Positions 52,448 through 57,266 of a stretch of 57,266 bases of DNA are shown in pieces (within the stretch, counting starts at the first letter, position 1; every line of letters starts with the position of its first letter). The translations under genes were made by a program, and so were the position numbers. This DNA comes from an uncultured Lachnospiraceae bacterium (GTDB lineage Bacteria > Bacillota > Clostridia > Lachnospirales > Lachnospiraceae), in assembly GCA_902767015.1 (NCBI GenBank), contig CACXFV010000008.1, forward strand, positions 1 through 57,266, written 5' to 3'. The notes beneath the pieces are model-generated. The model was not told the DNA's origin and did not search any database. It saw only the letters and a list, made by a program, of their open reading frames with translations.

Positions 52448-53680
52448 ATGTATGTCGGAGGTTTGAAAATCAGCAATATTACCGATGCGGAAAAGATTAT
52501 ATATATGGACAATGCTGCTACCACCTTTACAAGGCAGGAGGTAGTGGATGAAATGATGAAATATTTCAATATACTATACGGCAATCCGTCAAGTGTATAT
52601 GAATTTGCAGGGAAAAGCCGGGATGCCGTGGAGAAGGCGCGTAAGACGATTGCAGAAACACTTCATGCCAAAAGCAGTGAGATATATTTTACCTCAGGAG
52701 GAACGGAGTCGGATAACTGGGCCCTCAGGGCGGTCGCAAAGGCATATAAGAATAAAGGAAAACATATCATTACTTCTAAAATTGAGCACCATGCCGTTTT
52801 AAATACCGCAAAAAATCTGGAGGACTTGGGATTTAAAATTTCCTATATTGACGTTGACGAATATGGTGTGATAAAATTGCAAAGACTAAAGGAGGCAATC
52901 ACTGATGAGACAATACTGATTTCCGTTATGACTGCCAACAACGAAGTAGGTACGATACAGCCCATTGACGAAATAGGAAGAATTGCGAAGGCACATAATA
53001 TCCTGTTTCACACAGATGCGGTACAGTATTATAGCCAGATGCCGATGGATGTGAGGAAAAGCAATATTTCTCTTTTGAGTGCCAGTGCGCATAAATTTAA
53101 TGGTCCCAAAGGGGTAGGTTTTTTATACATCAATGAAGGACTTCATATGGTTCCGCTGATATTTGGCGGCGGACAGGAAAAAGGACTTCGCGGAGGAACC
53201 TATAATGTTCCTTCTATCGTGGGAATGGCAAAGGCCGCCCAAATCGCACATGTCAATATGAAAAATAAGATTAACACGGAATTACAGAGCAGAGAATATT
53301 TTATCAAAAGAGTTCTTAGAGAGATTCCCTATACCAGACTGAACGGAGCAAGACAAAATCGTTTGCCGGGAAATATTAACTTTTCTTTTCAGTTTGTTCA
53401 GGCCTCTGAATTACTGGCACTATTAGATATGGAGGGAGTTTGTGCGTCAGGAGGGTCGGCATGTGCCAGTGGTGATTCAGCACCGTCACATGTCCTTACG
53501 GCAATGGGACTGGAGGAGGAGCTCGCTTATTCAGCTGTGAGATTCTCTATTTCTGAACATACCACAAGACAGGAAATCGATTATGTGGTGGATTGCCTTA
53601 AGAGAATCATTGCAGATAAAAGAAGAGACAATGAATTGATTCAGTATTACAGTGACAGGGGCAGAGGGCGAAGACGTTAA
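52448..53680 (+). CDS. iscS: Cysteine desulfurase, IscS/NifS type
   Basis: A 410-aa PLP enzyme that removes sulfur from cysteine to give alanine and a persulfide. The family start IYMDNAATT lies near residue 19; HHAVLNT with the conserved His; HTDAVQY; the PLP lysine in SASAHKFNGPKG near 220; and the active cysteine loop ASGGSACASGDSAPSHVL near 333-350. The ATG at 52448 follows GGGAGG by 7 bp. The mnmA gene follows 42 bp later, so this enzyme is likely the sulfur donor for tRNA 2-thiouridine, as the YrvO-TrmU pair in Bacillus. No IscU gene is adjacent. Confidence 0.94.
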   Translation: MYVGGLKISNITDAEKIIYMDNAATTFTRQEVVDEMMKYFNILYGNPSSVYEFAGKSRDAVEKARKTIAETLHAKSSEIYFTSGGTESDNWALRAVAKAYKNKGKHIITSKIEHHAVLNTAKNLEDLGFKISYIDVDEYGVIKLQRLKEAITDETILISVMTANNEVGTIQPIDEIGRIAKAHNILFHTDAVQYYSQMPMDVRKSNISLLSASAHKFNGPKGVGFLYINEGLHMVPLIFGGGQEKGLRGGTYNVPSIVGMAKAAQIAHVNMKNKINTELQSREYFIKRVLREIPYTRLNGARQNRLPGNINFSFQFVQASELLALLDMEGVCASGGSACASGDSAPSHVLTAMGLEEELAYSAVRFSISEHTTRQEIDYVVDCLKRIIADKRRDNELIQYYSDRGRGRRR

Positions 53681-53782
53681 TGATATCAATGTGATATATA
53701 AAGTTAATCATTATAACAGAACATGGGAGAAAGGAAAGAATCCAATCATCTCATCCGTGATCATTGGATTTTATGTAGTGAT

Positions 53783-54883
53783 ATGGAATTTATCAATAAA
53801 GCACATAAAGGAAAAGTAGTAGTGGGAATGTCCGGCGGAGTTGATTCATCAGTTGCCGCATATCTTCTCAAAGAAGAAGGCTTTGAGGTGACCGGTGTCA
53901 CTATGCAGATATGGCAGAATGAAGAGCGCTACGACTGTTCTCTTGAGGGCGGCTGCTGTGGCATGAGTGCAGTGGAGGATGCGAGGCGCGTGGCACATAT
54001 GCTGGATATTCCTTACTATGTGATGAATTTTCGTGAAGAATTTAATGACAAGGTCATTTGCTATTTTATCAGTGAATATCTGTCAGGAAGAACACCGAAT
54101 CCCTGCATTGCCTGTAATCGCTATGTTAAATGGGAATCGCTTCTTAAGCGTTCGTTAGCGATAGGAACTGATTATATTGCCACCGGTCATTATGCCAGAA
54201 TTGAGAGACTGAATAATGGAAGATATGCCATCAGAAATTCGGTGACAGCTGCTAAAGACCAGACATATGCACTCTATAATCTCACACAGGAGCAATTAAA
54301 GCATACGGTCATGCCGGTGGGTGATTATACGAAAGAGGAGATTAGGGGGATAGCAGAGAAAATCGGATTGTATGTTGCCAATAAACCAGACAGCATGGAG
54401 ATTTGTTTTGTGCCCGATAATGATTATGCCGGTTTTATTGAGAGGCACTGTGACGGCGGGATTCAAGAGGGAAATTTTGTCGATAAGGATGGTAAGGTGC
54501 TTGGCAGACATAAAGGTATTACCCATTATACGGTAGGTCAGCGCAAAGGACTGGGACTTGCCATGGGACATCCTGTCTTTGTGACAGAAATCAGACCGGA
54601 TACAAATGAAGTAGTAATCGGTGATAATGAACAAATATTGAAAAAAATCGTTATTTGTGATAATATCAACTACATGGCAGAACAGGAAATTGATGAGAAT
54701 AAAATCTATACGGCGAAGATTCGATACAATCACCGTGGTGCCGCCTGCCATTTGAAAAGGAATGATGATAAATTATATGTCGAATTTGAAGAACCGGTGA
54801 GAGCAGCAACACCGGGACAGGCTTTGGTAGTCTATGCCGGCGAATATGTTGCCATGGGCGGAACGATTATCGACAGTATGTGA
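53783..54883 (+). CDS. mnmA: tRNA-specific 2-thiouridylase
   Basis: MnmA (366 aa from the ATG at 53783) makes 2-thiouridine at tRNA position 34 for Glu, Gln and Lys, using sulfur from the desulfurase encoded just upstream. The PP-loop VVVGMSGGVDSSVAAYLL begins near residue 11; the catalytic cysteines are in TPNPCIACNRYVKWE and MEICFVPDNDY. The open frame begins at 53723, but the start there has no ribosome site, and the bases after it form a hairpin (AATCCAAT/ATTGGATT, near 53739 and 53764). The 53783 start gives the usual N-terminus, also without a strong site, so the start is uncertain. Confidence 0.95.
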   Translation: MEFINKAHKGKVVVGMSGGVDSSVAAYLLKEEGFEVTGVTMQIWQNEERYDCSLEGGCCGMSAVEDARRVAHMLDIPYYVMNFREEFNDKVICYFISEYLSGRTPNPCIACNRYVKWESLLKRSLAIGTDYIATGHYARIERLNNGRYAIRNSVTAAKDQTYALYNLTQEQLKHTVMPVGDYTKEEIRGIAEKIGLYVANKPDSMEICFVPDNDYAGFIERHCDGGIQEGNFVDKDGKVLGRHKGITHYTVGQRKGLGLAMGHPVFVTEIRPDTNEVVIGDNEQILKKIVICDNINYMAEQEIDENKIYTAKIRYNHRGAACHLKRNDDKLYVEFEEPVRAATPGQALVVYAGEYVAMGGTIIDSM

Positions 54884-54911
54884 TAAAAATAAGATAGAAT
54901 CAGGTGTCATT

Positions 54912-56030
54912 ATGAGCAAAGCAAAGAAAAAAAACAGACAAAGAGTCGAAAATAATAGTATCAAAAGTGAAAGAATTGAAAACAATAGTATCAAAAAAGA
55001 AAGAATCGAAAATAACAGAATCGAAAATGAAAATATTGAAAAACCTACATTCTGGAAAAAGACGGTTGCATTTGCAAAGCTGCTTTGGGAATGTATGACC
55101 TACAAGATGGCACTGTTTGTGGTGGTTGCCATCTATGTAATTTATGTTTTTTCCGGATTTAAGACAAATATTCGGCATCAGATTAACCAGAACACAAAAT
55201 CATATCTCAAATCCATGGTGCAGGAAAGCTTAGAAAAGATAGAAATGAAGATTCATGATGAGTTCATTGTACTTGATACCATGGAGCTTTTCTGTAATGA
55301 TGATATTGAGATGGAGATAACCTCAGAAATGCTAGAGCAGGCGATGGAAACACATTCCTTTGAGGGTATCAGCCTGTTTGACAGTGCAAGAAACAGCATT
55401 GTCACAATCGGCAATGTGGGGGATTACGCTGATGACGGTGTCATAGACAGTGCGCTTTCCGGAAATGATGCAGTATCGGCCATTTACGTAGGCAGTGGCG
55501 GAAAAGAGTTTATCAGTCTTGCTGTTCCGGTGTATGGCGCTGATGGTAAAATAAACGGCGCTCTGATGTGTAATTATGATATCAGGGAATTTACACAGAT
55601 TATTGATACGTCTTCTTTTGAAAAGCTGGGGACAACCCTGATTTCAGAAGAGGATGGATTGCTTGTATCCAGACCGGAGTCAGTTGGCAGTCATGACAAT
55701 TTGTTTGATTTATTGGATTCTATTAACATTAATAATGAAAAATCAATCAAAAAACTCAAAAAGAGTATCACAAATGGTCAGTCGGGAATTATTACCTATG
55801 GAAGCGGAAAACATAAAAGATATATTTGTTACAATGTGATTCCGGATACAAACTGGTATGCCGTATCGATTGTCTCTGCAAATGCCATTGAGCCGGTAGT
55901 AAGAAATATCTCAAAGATAGCGGTGAATTTTACCATATACATTAGTCTGGTGGCGGTTGGGTTTATTATACTCACACTGGCGATTGATATGAAGCTGCTG
56001 GTGAAGAGAAAAAGTATGCAGGAAAATTAA
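54912..56030 (+). CDS. Cache-domain sensor protein without output domain
   Basis: A 372-aa membrane protein. The N-terminus has 10-residue repeats of the form IENNSIKSER (about 13-43). A membrane segment near 67-88 is followed by an extracytoplasmic domain of about 240 residues with the PDC/Cache pattern (FEGISLFDSARNSIVTIGN, ISLAVPVYGADGKINGALMCNYDIREF, TLISEEDGLLVSRP and NWYAVSIV). A second membrane segment near 340-362 is followed by only ten residues. There is no HAMP, kinase, GGDEF or MCP domain, so either the output part is lost or the protein acts by itself. AGGTG is weakly upstream of the ATG. Confidence 0.8.
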   Translation: MSKAKKKNRQRVENNSIKSERIENNSIKKERIENNRIENENIEKPTFWKKTVAFAKLLWECMTYKMALFVVVAIYVIYVFSGFKTNIRHQINQNTKSYLKSMVQESLEKIEMKIHDEFIVLDTMELFCNDDIEMEITSEMLEQAMETHSFEGISLFDSARNSIVTIGNVGDYADDGVIDSALSGNDAVSAIYVGSGGKEFISLAVPVYGADGKINGALMCNYDIREFTQIIDTSSFEKLGTTLISEEDGLLVSRPESVGSHDNLFDLLDSININNEKSIKKLKKSITNGQSGIITYGSGKHKRYICYNVIPDTNWYAVSIVSANAIEPVVRNISKIAVNFTIYISLVAVGFIILTLAIDMKLLVKRKSMQEN

Positions 56031-56129
56031 ATGCCACTAAAAAGGCCGCTGCACAGACACTAAAAAAGAAATTTACCTTTGCAGAAAAGAGGGTTCTGAA
56101 TTGGAAAGTGGAGAAAGGAAGTATTCTAC

Positions 56130-56933
56130 ATGATTTTGGCAGATTATCATATTCATTCATATTTTTCAGGTGACAGCGAGGAAACTTTTGAAGAAATTGT
56201 CAAGGCTTCTGTTTTGGCAGGACTGAAGGAGATATGCATTACTGATCATCAGGATTTCGGCTTTATGGCTGATGGAATTTTATTTGAACTTGAGGTGGAT
56301 GAATATTATCAGGCACTTTGCCGGGTATCGGAACAATATGCCGATACACTGACTGTCAAAATAGGTGTGGAGACCGGACTTGAACCGGATAAGTCCCAAA
56401 TGCTGCATCAGTTTGCCAATGCACACGAATTTGATTTTGTGATTGGCTCTACGCATTTGGTTGACGGCATGGATCCCTATTATCCGGAATTTTTTCAGGG
56501 AAAAACGGATGAACAGGCTTTTGCCCGGTATTTTGAGTCAATCCTTGAGAGCCTTGATGTCTGCAGTGATTTTGACGTATATGGACATATCGACTATATT
56601 GTCAGGTATTCGCCGAATAAGGCAAGAAATTATTCTTATGAAAAATATCATGACATGATTGATGCTATCTTGAGAAAATTAATTCATATGGGTAAAGGGA
56701 TTGAAGTGAATACCTGTGGTTACCGTTATGGATTGGGATTTCCAAATCCATGTAAAGAGATTGTGAGAAGATATCATGAGCTGGGAGGAGAGATTATTAC
56801 CGTTGGCTCAGATGCTCATGTTGCACAGGATATCGGTTATGATTTTAAGAAAGTGGAGCAACTGTTATCAGAATGTGGATTTGATTATTATACGGTATTC
56901 TCAAAAAGAGTACCGGCTTTTGTTAAACTGTAA
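56130..56933 (+). CDS. Histidinol-phosphatase, PHP family (HisJ-like)
   Basis: A 267-aa PHP-family phosphoesterase. Metal ligands: DYHIHSYFSGD at the N-terminus, TDHQD near 37-41, GVETGLEP near 82, GSTHLVDG near 107, YGHIDY near 152 and GSDAH near 229. Together they match HisJ/HisK-type histidinol-phosphatases of Firmicutes; no other his genes are near, and a role in another phosphate monoester reaction is possible. GAGAAAGGAA is 9 bp before the ATG. Confidence 0.88.
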   Translation: MILADYHIHSYFSGDSEETFEEIVKASVLAGLKEICITDHQDFGFMADGILFELEVDEYYQALCRVSEQYADTLTVKIGVETGLEPDKSQMLHQFANAHEFDFVIGSTHLVDGMDPYYPEFFQGKTDEQAFARYFESILESLDVCSDFDVYGHIDYIVRYSPNKARNYSYEKYHDMIDAILRKLIHMGKGIEVNTCGYRYGLGFPNPCKEIVRRYHELGGEIITVGSDAHVAQDIGYDFKKVEQLLSECGFDYYTVFSKRVPAFVKL

Positions 56934-56961
56934 CCATTCTAAAAAATGGTAAAATTACTAC

Positions 56962-56990
56962 TTGATATTTTTGTGTAAATTAGGTACAAT
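56962..56990 (+). promoter_or_regulatory. Promoter of gap
   Basis: TTGATA (56962-56967) and TACAAT (56985-56990) with 17-bp spacing, followed by the palindrome ACCTAGGT (56992-56999), and a long leader of about 100 nt before the gap start. A palindrome at that place may be an operator. Confidence 0.7.
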
Positions 56991-57095
56991 ACACCTAGGT
57001 AAATTTTTGAAAAAGGACATGTTTTTTGTGTCTAACGTCAAATTTTTAACAAACTTAAACTTTTAAAAATAATTAAAACTTTAGGAGGAACTTAA

Positions 57096-57266
<171 letters not shown>

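Noticed and set aside
56031-56129. Open frame after the Cache gene that might be a lost output domain.
   Set aside because: It contains no recognisable domain, is short and has no start; kept only as a remark in the Cache finding.

Overview
The window is AT-rich chromosomal DNA from an endospore-forming, anaerobic Firmicute, most likely class Clostridia, family Lachnospiraceae. Direct support for sporulation is an alpha/beta SASP, SpoIVA, a SpoVB-like flippase, the DUF2953-GerW pair and a CwlC-like amidase. Anaerobic life is suggested by a [FeFe]-hydrogenase-type protein. The lysine riboswitch, a CIRCE element and the Rpn, PolY-YolD and SNF2-SWIM gene types also fit. I see no rRNA or tRNA genes, CRISPR array, IS element or prophage. 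Most of the window is core chromosome with one repair-type accessory block.

Layout. 1-5,975: murF, an alpha/beta SASP gene, a leftward stress or export operon (a previously untracked 38-codon secreted or membrane peptide, a YtrA-like GntR repressor, an ABC ATPase and an ABC-2 permease) with a sharp promoter and palindromic operator, and a U32-peptidase-like gene. 5,976-6,523 has no sizeable gene but holds an orphan terminator preceded by a nine-codon ORF. 6,524-8,140 is a cytoplasmic GH13 enzyme. 8,215-14,972 is a repair and accessory block: Y-family polymerase, YolD-like protein, a broken Rpn nuclease gene, a SNF2 helicase, a SWIM zinc-finger protein and a small ORF. 15,154-17,271 is htpG with a CIRCE operator. 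17,473-18,751 has a DUF3592-like membrane protein and a DUF2442 protein. 18,965-22,135 has an XRE regulator divergent from an NfeD-like protein and flotillin. 22,431-25,652 is carB without carA.

25,899-28,902 holds the hydrogenase-like gene and spoIVA. 29,112-32,580 holds a membrane-anchored MutS-like ATPase, an intracellular subtilase and a tandem OB-fold SSB-like protein. 32,755-35,372 holds a corrinoid-adenosyltransferase-like gene, a lysine riboswitch, dapA and dapB. 35,491-37,785 holds a lipoprotein gene whose Shine-Dalgarno is buried in a long hairpin, lgt on the other strand, and a CwlC-like amidase. 38,044-41,896 holds a HAD phosphatase, thiC and two unknown genes. 41,955-43,699 is the sporulation pair ytfI-gerW plus a 45-aa membrane protein. 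43,796-46,978 is a split cobalamin-dependent methionine synthase (activation protein plus MetH core). Then follow rluF, a divergent ligA, metA, spoVB-like (leftward), the IscS-MnmA tRNA thiolation pair, an orphan Cache sensor, a PHP-family histidinol phosphatase and the start of gap.

Functional themes. Methionine synthesis (metA, metH, activation protein) and a corrinoid-handling gene lie within 20 kb. Lysine and diaminopimelate synthesis is under riboswitch control. Sulfur for tRNA comes from the desulfurase next to mnmA. Sporulation genes are scattered in at least five places. The observations most worth a second look are the small-peptide/GntR/ABC operon with its perfect operator, the hairpin over the lipoprotein ribosome binding site, the CIRCE element that also reads as a terminator, the His/Met-repeat NfeD protein beside flotillin, the microhomology deletion in the Rpn gene and the Asp111 variant of MetA. 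No calls were checked against a database; family names rest on motif recognition from the translated sequence.
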